From Deltaproteobacteria bacterium (GTDB lineage Bacteria > Desulfobacterota > Desulfobacteria > Desulfobacterales > Desulfobacteraceae): a stretch of 14,626 bases of DNA. Location: assembly GCA_019314105.1 (NCBI GenBank), contig JAFCZY010000112.1:1-14626 (forward strand), given 5' to 3'. Below are positions 1 to 9,311 of the stretch, one piece after another. The stretch's first letter is position 1, and every line of letters starts with the position of its first letter. Under the pieces are notes generated by a model. The model had not been told where the DNA came from. It was given only the letters and a program-made list of their open reading frames with translations, and did no database searches. The translations under genes and the position numbers were made by a program.

Positions 1-204
1 TATGCATTAAGAAAAGATGAGGTGAAAGAGGGTGAAATGATTGTTTCATCCGGTTTGGATCAAGTGTTTCCCAAAGGACTTAAAATCGGCAGAGTTTTAA
101 AAGTGGCAAAGGCCCATTCTCAACTTTTTCAGGATATCACTATAGAGACCAGCGTTGATTTTGACAAAATAGAAGAAGTCCTTGTGTTTAAAAATGACAG
201 ATGA
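1..204 (+). CDS. mreC: MreC, rod shape-determining protein (3' end only)
   Basis: This is the last 67 codons of a gene that begins before the window. The reading frame is open from base 1 and stops with TGA at 202-204. The translated stretch (GEMIVSSGLDQVFPKGLKIG, then RVLKV) matches the C-terminal beta-domain of MreC, where a 'G..V.TSGL.GVFPKGL.VG.V' block is the family hallmark. MreC is a membrane-anchored periplasmic scaffold that links MreB filaments to the PBP2/RodA cell-wall elongation machinery. It is followed 22 bp later by mreD, then mrdA and rodA, the standard mre operon order, which supports the call strongly even though only the tail is visible. Nothing can be said about its N-terminal anchor or promoter. 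Confidence 0.88.
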   Translation, partial: YALRKDEVKEGEMIVSSGLDQVFPKGLKIGRVLKVAKAHSQLFQDITIETSVDFDKIEEVLVFKNDR

Positions 205-226
205 ATTATTTTAAAATGGTTCAATA

Positions 227-766
227 ATGAATGCAGTGTTTTTCATCATTCTCACGATTTTTTTAATTATCCTTCAAACGATTGTTCTCCCATCTTTTTT
301 CTGGTTTGGTCAGTGTTTTGATTTGCTGATCATTGATGTTCTTTTTTTAAGTCTTATTTCATCCCATTATTCAATGGTTGCTGCTGTCATTATTATTGGA
401 TGTATCATGGACAGTATCTCCGGTGTTCCATTCTACCATCATATTTTTTCATATTTATGGATTTATATCATCGTGTATTTAGTCAAACAATTACTGTTTC
501 AAAAAAGCATCGTTTTTATTTTTATTATCAGTTTTGTATCCGTATTCATCCAGCAGGGGTTGCTGTTGTTCTCAGTCTTTGTTACTCAGGGCAGTAACGC
601 CATCTGGACATTTAATTTCGATCTTTTGATAAGACAGGCATTTTGGGGGTTTATTTTTATCCCACCCGGCATCTGGTTAATAAATGTTTGCTGGCAGAAT
701 TGGATTTTTGCAACAAAATTTTTGCGAAACAGATGGCGTAAAAATACAGAGGGCAGGATTGACTGA
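227..766 (+). CDS. mreD: MreD, rod shape-determining membrane protein
   Basis: The product is a 179-residue, very hydrophobic protein with about five to six predicted membrane segments and almost no soluble region. It ends in a basic tail (FLRNRWRKN). Length and topology fit MreD (usually 160-180 residues), and the central 'GCIMDSISGVPF' block resembles the conserved 'G...D...G..FG' motif of that family. MreD sits in the inner membrane with MreC, PBP2 and RodA and helps control lateral peptidoglycan synthesis. MreD sequences diverge a lot, so the call rests on topology plus position between mreC and mrdA. The ATG at 227 has only a weak Shine-Dalgarno, suggesting translation coupled to mreC. 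The 3' end overlaps the start of mrdA by 8 bp. Confidence 0.85.
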   Translation: MNAVFFIILTIFLIILQTIVLPSFFWFGQCFDLLIIDVLFLSLISSHYSMVAAVIIIGCIMDSISGVPFYHHIFSYLWIYIIVYLVKQLLFQKSIVFIFIISFVSVFIQQGLLLFSVFVTQGSNAIWTFNFDLLIRQAFWGFIFIPPGIWLINVCWQNWIFATKFLRNRWRKNTEGRID

Positions 767-2603
767 GTTTAATAAAAATCCAGATAGAGAATGGATAAAG
801 AAAAGACTTATCGGTGCAAGTGTATGTGTTCTGTTTGTTTTTGCCATTTTATTTTTCCGGTTGATATATCTTCAAATTATTAAAGGTGAGGAATACAGAC
901 GATTGTCTGAAAAAAATGCGGTTCGTCTTAAAACTATCAAGCCATCTCGCGGCCTTATGTTTGACAGAAATAAAAGACTGATAGTTGATAACAGACCTTC
1001 GTTTAATCTTAAAATAGTACGTGAAGATGCGGGCGATGTTGAAAAAACTGTTGAAAAAGTTGCCAAATTGATCCAAGTCCCTTTCCGGGAGCTCATGGAC
1101 AGTATTGCCCGGGCAGGGAAGGGAGCCTTTTACAAATCTGTAATATTAAAAAATGATATCTCAAGGGAACAGCTTGCTATCGTTGAAGCACATAAATTTG
1201 ATCTGCCGGGAATTCATATCGACATAGAGCCCACAAGACATTATATGTATAAAAAAACTGCTGCCCATCTTTTAGGGTATATCGGACAAATAAACAGAAA
1301 GGAACTGAAAACTGGTAAATATCCCAACCTTAAGTCAGGAGATTTAATTGGTAGATATGGTATTGAAAAAAGTTTTGAAAAATATCTGCAGGGGAAACGG
1401 GGAGGACGACAAATAGAGGTGGATGCCAATGGTAGAATGATTAAGATTTTGAGAACGATTGATCCTGTTTCAGGACTCGATTTGAACCTTACATTGGATT
1501 TCGATCTGCAAGAGACAGCTCAAAAATTACTTGAAAATAAGGATGGGACTGTCGTGGCCATTGATCCTGATAATGGAGATGTCCTTGTGATGGCAAGCAG
1601 CCCCAGTTTCGATCAAAATGATTTTATTGGTGGCATCAGCATCAAGAAATGGAAGGAGCTGATGACTGACCCGGGAAAACCAATGATCAACAAGGCGATT
1701 CAGGCAGAATATCCCCCGGCATCCACGTATAAAATAATTACTTCATTTGCAGCACTTGAAGAAAAACATATTGATATAAATACCACTGCATACTGTCCGG
1801 GGTTTTTCAAATATGGCAATAGAGTTTATCGCTGCTGGAAGAAACATGGGCATGGTGAGTTAAGTATTATTGACGCGCTGGCACAATCCTGTGATGTCTT
1901 CTATTATCAGGCAGGAGAAAAAGTCGGTGTGGATGCACTGGCACAGTATGCCATGGGCTCCGGGCTTGGGAAAAAAACAGGGATTATGCTTGAAAATGAA
2001 AAAACAGGGCTCATTCCAACCTCGGTCTGGAAAAAAAAACGATACAATGAATCCTGGCAAGGTGGTGAAACGCTTTCCATAGCAATAGGGCAGGGATACA
2101 ACCTGGTTACACCGTTGCAAATGGCCGTTTTGCTGGCTGCTGTTGGAAATGGCGGGACTTTATACAGACCTAGAATCGTCAAAACCATTGAGGACAGCCA
2201 TGGAAAAATTGTTAAAAAAATTGAGCCTGAAATTACAGGCGGTCTCCCTGCAAGCAAAGAGACATTGAATATAGTAAAAAATGGACTCTTAAAAGTTGTT
2301 CAGGGTGCACGGGGGACGGCAAGAGGAATTAGACTGAAAAATGTTGAAATCGCTGGTAAAACAGGGACTGCCCAGGTTTTTAGTATTAAAAAAGGTGAAA
2401 AAATAAAAACGGAAGATCTGGAATATTCTTTGCGGGATCATGCCTGGTTTGTATGTTATGCTCCTGCACAAAATCCTGTTATCGCACTATCTGTGATGAT
2501 TGAGCATGGAGAACATGGGTCAAGTACAGCAGCGCCTATAGCGGGCGCTTTAATAGAACAATATATGCAAGGGTTTTTAATAAAAGACGGATTGACGGAG
2601 TAA
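759..2603 (+). CDS. mrdA: Penicillin-binding protein 2 (elongasome D,D-transpeptidase)
   Basis: This is a class B penicillin-binding protein that cross-links peptidoglycan during cell elongation as partner of RodA. I place the start at TTG 759 because GAGGG at 749-753 sits 5 bases upstream. That gives 614 residues, typical of PBP2, and an 8-bp overlap with mreD. The open frame extends up to ATG 684, but that start would lie deep inside mreD and has no better ribosome site. The order is a short cytoplasmic tail, one membrane anchor (about residues 18-40), a dimerisation/pedestal domain, then the transpeptidase. Active-site motifs are all present: S322-T-Y-K325 (nucleophile and general base), S377-C-D and K534-T-G. 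The pedestal region carries the PBP2-like block HLLGYIGQIN. No defect is visible. Confidence 0.93.
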   Translation: MTEFNKNPDREWIKKRLIGASVCVLFVFAILFFRLIYLQIIKGEEYRRLSEKNAVRLKTIKPSRGLMFDRNKRLIVDNRPSFNLKIVREDAGDVEKTVEKVAKLIQVPFRELMDSIARAGKGAFYKSVILKNDISREQLAIVEAHKFDLPGIHIDIEPTRHYMYKKTAAHLLGYIGQINRKELKTGKYPNLKSGDLIGRYGIEKSFEKYLQGKRGGRQIEVDANGRMIKILRTIDPVSGLDLNLTLDFDLQETAQKLLENKDGTVVAIDPDNGDVLVMASSPSFDQNDFIGGISIKKWKELMTDPGKPMINKAIQAEYPPASTYKIITSFAALEEKHIDINTTAYCPGFFKYGNRVYRCWKKHGHGELSIIDALAQSCDVFYYQAGEKVGVDALAQYAMGSGLGKKTGIMLENEKTGLIPTSVWKKKRYNESWQGGETLSIAIGQGYNLVTPLQMAVLLAAVGNGGTLYRPRIVKTIEDSHGKIVKKIEPEITGGLPASKETLNIVKNGLLKVVQGARGTARGIRLKNVEIAGKTGTAQVFSIKKGEKIKTEDLEYSLRDHAWFVCYAPAQNPVIALSVMIEHGEHGSSTAAPIAGALIEQYMQGFLIKDGLTE

Positions 2604-2606
2604 TGC

Positions 2607-3713
2607 ATGTTTGACAGGAGATTGATAGAGAATTTTGACTGGGGGTTTATTATATTGATTCTTTTGATTGGCTCTATCGGCCTTGTAATTTTACACAGTG
2701 CCTTATCTGCCGGACATGATACAGGTGTGGTCCACATCCTTTTTAAAAAACAAATAATATGGATGGGCACAGGTTTTATTATAATGATGATCACACTGCT
2801 GATTGATTTTAGAAATTTAGATCAATTAAATTTATTTATTTATGCGCTCTGTGTTGGACTTTTGATCAGCGTTATTCTTTTTGGACAGGTTGGCGGTGGA
2901 TCCAGACGATGGCTTTTAATTGGCTTTTTCAGGATTCAACCGTCTGAATTGATGAAAATAGCCTTGATTATAAGCCTTTCGTCTGTTTATGCAACTTCGG
3001 CTTCCCAGACCGGGCTCAATTTCAGGAAACTGATCAAACCGGGGATCTTATGTACGATCCCGTTTATTTTAATAGTAAAGCAACCTGATCTTGGAACAGG
3101 ATTGCTTTTACTTTTAATTGCAGGCTCAATTACTCTGTTTGTCAAGCTGGAACGAAAGGTATTTTTTACATTATCAGGTGTCTGTTTTGCTGCTGTCCCT
3201 TTGGTCTGGTTTGGTTTAAAAGAGTATCAAAAATTAAGGATATTGACCTTTTTGAACCCTGACAGAGATCCCCTTGGGGCGGGATATCATATCATTCAAT
3301 CAAAAATAGCCATTGGATCTGGCATGCTGACAGGCAAGGGATTTTTAAAAGGAACCCAGAGTGCGTTGTCATTTTTGCCGGAACAGCATACAGATTTTAT
3401 CGCATCCGTTCTTGCTGAAGAATGGGGGCTTGCGGGATGCAGCGTCCTTTTAATACTCTATTTTTTTCTTTTATTATGGGGATTGAATATTGCTTATAAT
3501 TGTCGGAATATGTTTGGATCCATTCTTGCTTTTGGTGTTACCACCATGATTTTCTGGCAGATATTTATCAATATCGGAATGGTCATGGGACTCATGCCTG
3601 TTGTCGGTGTTCCCTTACCTCTTGTATCTTATGGCGGTTCATCAGTCATTACTAATATGATGGGATTTGGAATCCTTTTAAATATCAGCATGCAGAAATT
3701 TTCATCTAACTGA
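2607..3713 (+). CDS. rodA: RodA, SEDS-family peptidoglycan glycosyltransferase
   Basis: This is a 368-residue multi-pass membrane protein with about ten membrane segments. RodA polymerises lipid II into glycan strands in complex with PBP2. The SEDS signature regions are clear: LPEQHTDFIASVLAEEWG, whose Asp (residue 263) matches the catalytic Asp of this family, and GMVMGLMPVVGVPLPLVSYG near the C terminus. FtsW is the main alternative, but pairing with PBP2 in an mre operon and the RodA-like spacing favour RodA. The ATG at 2607 lies 3 bases after the mrdA stop, with GGAG at 2597-2600 as ribosome site, so the two are probably translated together. It is the last gene of the cell-shape operon. 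The following 156 bp have no classical poly-T terminator. Confidence 0.94.
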   Translation: MFDRRLIENFDWGFIILILLIGSIGLVILHSALSAGHDTGVVHILFKKQIIWMGTGFIIMMITLLIDFRNLDQLNLFIYALCVGLLISVILFGQVGGGSRRWLLIGFFRIQPSELMKIALIISLSSVYATSASQTGLNFRKLIKPGILCTIPFILIVKQPDLGTGLLLLLIAGSITLFVKLERKVFFTLSGVCFAAVPLVWFGLKEYQKLRILTFLNPDRDPLGAGYHIIQSKIAIGSGMLTGKGFLKGTQSALSFLPEQHTDFIASVLAEEWGLAGCSVLLILYFFLLLWGLNIAYNCRNMFGSILAFGVTTMIFWQIFINIGMVMGLMPVVGVPLPLVSYGGSSVITNMMGFGILLNISMQKFSSN

Positions 3714-3770
3714 TCATTAAAATTTTTGGTCTTCAATGTTGACAAATGATTATTCAGATGGTACTCAATT

Positions 3771-3791
3771 CTCGATTTAGCTCGAATTTAG
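3771..3791 (+). repeat. Short tandem direct repeat upstream of atp promoter
   Basis: Two adjacent near-identical units, CTCGATTTAG (3771-3780) and CTCGAATTTAG (3781-3791), differ by one inserted A. They lie just upstream of the inverted repeat and of the putative atp promoter. A tandem protein-binding site is possible, but a chance duplication in AT-rich DNA is not excluded. Confidence 0.5.
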
Positions 3792-3813
3792 ACTGTTTTT
3801 TTGTAAAAACAGT
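3792..3813 (+). repeat. Perfect inverted repeat between rodA and the atp promoter
   Basis: ACTGTTTTT (3792-3800) and AAAAACAGT (3805-3813) form a 9-bp perfect stem around TTGT. The repeat ends 4 bases before the putative -35 box of the atp operon. It could be an operator, or the transcript could form a weak hairpin that ends the rodA unit, but no T-run follows it, which argues against a standard intrinsic terminator. A similar core occurs upstream of rny. Confidence 0.6.
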
Positions 3814-3817
3814 TAGT

Positions 3818-3846
3818 TAGACATAAGTAGTTGATTTTTTTATAAT
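3818..3846 (+). promoter_or_regulatory. Putative sigma70-type promoter of the ATP synthase operon
   Basis: TAGACA (3818-3823) and TATAAT (3841-3846) are separated by 17 bases. The -35 has one mismatch to consensus and the -10 is perfect. Transcription would start near 3853, leaving a very short leader before the strong ribosome site GGAGGGG (3858-3864) and the ATG at 3870. A TTGACA at 3739-3744 has no good -10 at the right spacing. Confidence 0.65.
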
Positions 3847-3869
3847 TATTAACTGGCGGAGGGGAATTT

Positions 3870-4301
3870 ATGATAACGGTGATTCCTGATATATCCTTGG
3901 TATATCAGATGATCAATTTTCTGGTTCTGCTTTTTGTGCTCAATCTGGTTCTGTACAAACCAATCCGTAATGTTCTTCTTGAAAGAAAGGCAAAAATTGA
4001 AGGTATGAAAATTGGAGCTCAAAAAGCTGCAAGCGACCTTGTTGCCGGAGAAGATGCTTACAAAGATGGATTAAAACAAGCCAGATCTAAAGGTTTGAAA
4101 GAGAAAAAAACCTTTATAGAGGAAGCATCTAAAGAAGAAAAGGAAATAATTGACAGAATTAACAAGAAAGCTCAGGCCAATCTTGCACAAATTAAAAAAC
4201 AGGTGGCCGATGAAACTGAGCAGGCCCGCAAAACGCTTGAAGGTGAGGTGGATGCATATGCCAAAGCCATAGGCGGAAAAATTTTGGGGAGGGCTTGCTA
4301 A
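3870..4301 (+). CDS. atpF': F-type ATP synthase subunit b' (peripheral stalk)
   Basis: This 143-residue protein has one N-terminal membrane segment (about residues 8-28, VYQMINFLVLLFVLNLVLY) followed by KPIRNVLLERKAKIEG and a long charged helix rich in Lys, Glu and Ala. This is the b/b' layout: a membrane anchor plus the coiled-coil stator arm that holds F1 against rotor torque. Two different b-type genes in a row (this and the next) are typical of ATP synthases with a b/b' heterodimer, known in Desulfobacterota, cyanobacteria and alphaproteobacteria. It is the first gene of the operon, preceded by a strong ribosome site (GGAGGGG). Its TAA shares its last base with the ATG of atpF. Which of the two is called b' is by convention; this one lacks a signal-like leader. 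Confidence 0.88.
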   Translation: MITVIPDISLVYQMINFLVLLFVLNLVLYKPIRNVLLERKAKIEGMKIGAQKAASDLVAGEDAYKDGLKQARSKGLKEKKTFIEEASKEEKEIIDRINKKAQANLAQIKKQVADETEQARKTLEGEVDAYAKAIGGKILGRAC

Positions 4302-4903
4302 TGAGAGAAATTGGAACCAATAAAAAATTGTTGTGGCTTGTCTTTTTTGTTTCAACGGTTTTGACGACATTGTGTGGTATCGTATGGGCCTCATCTGGCG
4401 GTGATTCTCATGGCGGCGGAGTGCACAATGCTTGGCTCGAAATCGACACATGGAAAACATTGAATTTTGGGATTCTTGCGGTTGTTGGGTTTTTCCTTGC
4501 AAGAAAGCCTGTTGCCCAGTTTTTTTCATCCCGTGCAAAAAGTATTGAAGATGAAATTAATGAACTTGAGCAAAAAAAAACAGATGTCCAAAAGGAACTT
4601 GTTGAATATCAAGCCAAGTTTAAAAATCTTGATCAGGAATCTAAACAGATTGTTGAAGATTACATTAAACAGGGTGAAGAAGCTAAAAAAAGAATTATTA
4701 TTGAAGCAGAGGAACAGGCAGAAAAACTTGAAGATATGGCCAAACACAATATCCAACAGGAATTTAAATCTGCTAAAGCCAAACTTCAACAGGAAATCGT
4801 TGAAAAAGCCTTGGAAAAAGCTGAAGAAATTATTAATTCCTCCATTTCATCCGATGATCAGGACAAGCTGGTTGATGAATATTTGAAAAAGGTGGTGGCA
4901 TAA
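4301..4903 (+). CDS. atpF: F-type ATP synthase subunit b (peripheral stalk)
   Basis: This 200-residue second stator subunit has a membrane segment at about residues 53-68 (TLNFGILAVVGFFLARKPV), then a long alpha-helical arm ending in the 'A.AKLQQEIVEKALEKAEEII' type region that docks on subunit delta. The first 30 residues look like a cleavable signal peptide: KK, a hydrophobic core, then VWASSG, followed by a His/Gly-rich stretch. Classical b subunits lack this. I start at ATG 4301 because GGGGAGGG (4287-4293) lies 7 bases upstream; an in-frame TTG at 4295 would be too close to it. The start overlaps the atpF' stop by 1 base and the stop overlaps atpH by 1 base (TAATG), which implies translational coupling. 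Confidence 0.9.
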   Translation: MREIGTNKKLLWLVFFVSTVLTTLCGIVWASSGGDSHGGGVHNAWLEIDTWKTLNFGILAVVGFFLARKPVAQFFSSRAKSIEDEINELEQKKTDVQKELVEYQAKFKNLDQESKQIVEDYIKQGEEAKKRIIIEAEEQAEKLEDMAKHNIQQEFKSAKAKLQQEIVEKALEKAEEIINSSISSDDQDKLVDEYLKKVVA

Positions 4904-5454
4904 TGAAAAATTTAGCAGTTTCCAGGCGTTATGCCAAAGCATTGATTCTAATTGGCCAGGAAAACGACCAGGCAGAACAATATAATACAGAGCTTGAATC
5001 AGTCGTCGGTCTCTTTGATACGCAAGTTGATTTTGAGATGGCATTGACCAATCCTTTGTATAATAAAAATGACAGGAAAAAGATTCTGGAGGCAGTTCTG
5101 GCTGCTGTAGATTTGTCAGCTATAATGAAATCTTTTCTGATTCTTCTATTTGATAAGAGTAGAATCGGTTTTTTAAGAGAGATTGCTTCGTACTATAAAA
5201 ATTTGGCAGATGAGCTTAAAGGTGTTGTTAAAGCCAGCATCGTTTCTGCAACTGAGTTGTCATCGGAAGCGGTGGACAAGATTAAAGAATCTTTGTCAAA
5301 AAAGACCGGGAAAACGATTGTTCTGAATGTTCAGCAGGATCCAAGTCTTATTGGTGGAGTGGTGACTAAGATAGGCGATCTTGTTATGGACGGCAGTGTA
5401 AAAACTCAGTTGATGAATATGAGAGAAACATTAAAAAAAGGTGAGAGTGTCTAA
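4903..5454 (+). CDS. atpH: F-type ATP synthase subunit delta
   Basis: This 183-residue protein sits at the top of F1 and joins the alpha subunits to the b/b' stalk (called OSCP in mitochondria). The N terminus has the family pattern [13 protein letters not shown]. The middle contains '[17 protein letters not shown]', and the C terminus has the conserved [19 protein letters not shown] block followed by a helix ([10 protein letters not shown]). Length matches the usual 175-185 residues. It starts on the last base of the atpF stop and ends on the first base of atpA, as do its upstream neighbours, so stalk subunits and alpha are probably made in step. No abnormality is seen. Confidence 0.94.
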   Translation: MKNLAVSRRYAKALILIGQENDQAEQYNTELESVVGLFDTQVDFEMALTNPLYNKNDRKKILEAVLAAVDLSAIMKSFLILLFDKSRIGFLREIASYYKNLADELKGVVKASIVSATELSSEAVDKIKESLSKKTGKTIVLNVQQDPSLIGGVVTKIGDLVMDGSVKTQLMNMRETLKKGESV

Positions 5455-6885
5455 TGGAAATTAAAGCAGAAGAAATAAGCCAGATAATAAAAGACCAGAT
5501 CAAAGGGTTTGATGTGGAAGTCGACCTGAGCGAAACAGGTGTTGTTCTTTCTGCGGGTGACGGTATTGCTCGCGTATATGGTCTTGAAAAAGTAAAAGCA
5601 ATGGAGCTGGTTGAGTTCCCCGGCGGGATTTTAGGCCTTGCATTGAATCTTGAATCCGATAATGTTGGTGTTGCCATCCTCGGTGATGATAAAGAAATTA
5701 AAGAGGGTGACATCGTTAAAAGAACTGAACGTATTGCATCAGTTCCTGTTGGTGAGGAGCTTTTAGGGCGTGTTGTGACCACAACCGGAGAACCGGTTGA
5801 CGGTAAAGGCCCTATTAACGCTAAAACTGTTATGAACGTGGAACTGGTTGCTCCCGGTGTTATTGCCAGACAATCCGTTCATGAGCCTTGCTACACCGGT
5901 GCAAAAGCGGTTGACGGCATGACCCCTGTTGGCAGAGGCCAGCGTGAGCTTATCATTGGTGACCGTCAGATCGGAAAAACAGCTATTGCCGTTGATGCCA
6001 TCATTGCACAAAAAGAAACCGATATGAAATGCATCTATGTTGCCTGCGGTCAGAAAAAATCAACGGTTGCCCAGGTTGTTGCAGCTCTTGAAGAGCATGG
6101 CGCAATGGAATATACAACTGTTGTTATTGCATCTGCTTCTGAAGCTGCAGCCATGCAGTATCTTGCTCCCTATGCAGGTTGTGCCATGGGTGAATACTTC
6201 AGGGATAAGGGCGAGCATGCCCTGATTATCTATGATGATCTTTCAAAACAGGCTGCCGCTTATCGCCAGGTATCTTTGCTTCTCAGACGTCCTCCGGGAC
6301 GAGAAGCTTTCCCTGGTGATATTTTCTACAACCATTCAAGACTTCTTGAAAGATCTGCAAAACTCAGTGATGTTGAGGGCGCAGGATCTTTGACTGCACT
6401 TCCGATTATTGAAACCCAGGAAGGGGATGTGTCTGCATTTATTCCAACCAATGTTATTTCCATTACAGATGGTCAAATTTTTCTTGATAAGGACCTTTTC
6501 TTTGCCGGTATCCGTCCTGCTTGATCTTGCTCAGTTCCGTGAGCTGGAAGCATTTGCTGCATTTGGTTCTGACCTTGACGAAGCAACCCAGAAACAGCTG
6601 ACCCGTGGTGAAAGACTGGTTGAACTAATGAAACAACCCCAGTTCAAACCGCTTCCAATGGAAAAAATAGTTACTGTATTTTATGCAGGAACCAAAGGAT
6701 ACATTGATAAATATCCACGAGAAGCTGTTGCAAAATATGAAGAAGGTCTTTATCCGTTTGTTGAAAATCGCTTTCCTGAAATTTTCTCGGGCCTGAAGGA
6801 AAAAGAAGAGATCACAGAAGAGATTGAAAACAAATTGAAACAATGCCTTGAAGCTTATGACGAAGAATTCAAAGATACCATATAA
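5454..6885 (+). pseudogene. atpA: F-type ATP synthase subunit alpha, disrupted by an internal deletion/frameshift
   Basis: Two conserved halves of AtpA lie in different frames. Codons 1-356 (5454-6521) run through the P-loop GDRQIGKT (169-176) and end at LFFAGIRPA, followed by TGA (6522-6524). The second half resumes at 6520 in another frame with [20 protein letters not shown] and continues 121 codons to the TAA at 6883-6885. From the family pattern, about 27 residues (like INVG.SVSRVGGAAQ.KAMK..AG.LR) should sit between them. An 83-bp loss would restore frame and give about 504 residues, the normal size. The missing piece carries the arginine finger needed for catalysis, so neither fragment nor a frameshift product could work as a normal alpha subunit. 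The rest is well conserved, so the lesion is recent or is an assembly error. Confidence 0.9.
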
Positions 6886-6944
6886 GGTTAAATGAATTTA
6901 AACGTGGAATTATTCACTAACATATAGGCGTAAAGGTAGATATA

Positions 6945-7838
6945 ATGGCAACTTTAAAAGAAGTACAATCAAAAATAGTCAGCGTAAAAAAGACTAGACA
7001 GATTACCTCTGCCATGAAAATGGTCGCTACTTCAAGATTACGCGGTGCTCAGAGCAGTATGGAGCAGTTCAAGCCCTATGCTGGTAAATTTGCCGAAGTT
7101 CTGGGAAGTATCGCCGGTAAAGCGGGTGACAATGCAAGCCCGCTGCTTGTTCCCCGTGATGAGGTAAAAAAAGTGGCGCTCGTCCTCTGTACATCCGACA
7201 GAGGGCTGTGTGGCGGTTTTAATGTACATTTAATTACAAAAGCTGTAGAATTAATTGAATCAAAACTTGAAGGCAAAGAAGTTTCCTTTATTTGTTTTGG
7301 TAAAAAAGGAAGAGACTGGGCTAAAAAACAACCCCAACCCATTGAAGATGAATTCATCGGTGTTGTGGGGGGTAATGTTAAGTTCTCTGTGGCATCCTCT
7401 TCAGGACAAAAAATGATAGATTTTTTTCTTGAAGGAGCTGTTGATGAAGTATATCTGATTTATTCTGAGTTTGTGAATCTGGCAAAACAAGTGCCGACTA
7501 TAAAGCAAATTCTTCCCATTCCATCACTTGCTGATGTAGTGGAAGAAAAAGTAAAGGATAAAGAGGGAGAGTTCCTTCCGGAACACATCTGCGAACCTTC
7601 TTCTGATGCTTTGCTGGGCCAGATGCTTCCCAAGAATGTTTTTATTCAGATATATGATGCACTGCTTCAGACGTCTACCAGTGAACATGCCGCTCGTATG
7701 AGAGCCATGGATAATGCAACCAAGGCATGTGAAGATATCGTTGGAGAACTCCAGACAATATACAATAAGACAAGACAGGCAGGCATTACAGCTGATCTTA
7801 TGGATATTGTCGGCGGTGCGGAAGCACTTAAAGGGTAA
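6945..7838 (+). CDS. atpG: F-type ATP synthase subunit gamma
   Basis: This 297-residue protein forms the central rotor shaft inside the alpha3beta3 ring and turns with the c-ring. The N-terminal helix has the strongly conserved 'I.SVKKTRQITSAMKMVA.S.L' pattern, the middle has LCTSDRGLCGGFN, and the C-terminal helix has 'ASEHAARM.AMDNATKA' (here TSEHAARMRAMDNATKA) ending in 'YNKTRQAGIT.DLMDIVGGAEAL', all diagnostic. The ATG at 6945 has AAGG 8 bases upstream. A 59-bp gap separates it from atpA, unlike the overlapping junctions upstream. It is intact and has normal length. Confidence 0.96.
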   Translation: MATLKEVQSKIVSVKKTRQITSAMKMVATSRLRGAQSSMEQFKPYAGKFAEVLGSIAGKAGDNASPLLVPRDEVKKVALVLCTSDRGLCGGFNVHLITKAVELIESKLEGKEVSFICFGKKGRDWAKKQPQPIEDEFIGVVGGNVKFSVASSSGQKMIDFFLEGAVDEVYLIYSEFVNLAKQVPTIKQILPIPSLADVVEEKVKDKEGEFLPEHICEPSSDALLGQMLPKNVFIQIYDALLQTSTSEHAARMRAMDNATKACEDIVGELQTIYNKTRQAGITADLMDIVGGAEALKG

Positions 7839-7858
7839 TTTTAAGATAGTTAATATAA

Positions 7859-9292
<1,434 letters not shown>

Positions 9293-9311
9293 ACATCTGG
9301 AGGGGGATATT

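Noticed and set aside
3739..3767. Promoter using TTGACA at 3739
   Set aside because: At 16-18 base spacing the -10 candidates (around TACTCA) match poorly; the 3818/3841 pair is much better.
4071..4538. 155-codon open frame on the minus strand
   Set aside because: It lies opposite atpF' and atpF, has no ribosome site or recognisable domain, and reflects their low-complexity Lys/Glu codons.
6500..6530. Programmed ribosomal frameshift in atpA
   Set aside because: There is no slippery heptamer at the junction, and a simple frame change would still leave about 27 conserved residues missing.
6409..6885. Separate 158-residue gene starting at ATG 6409
   Set aside because: Only the part from 6520 onward is AtpA-like; the first 37 codons are atpA read out of frame. 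It is the 3' half of the broken atpA, not an independent gene.
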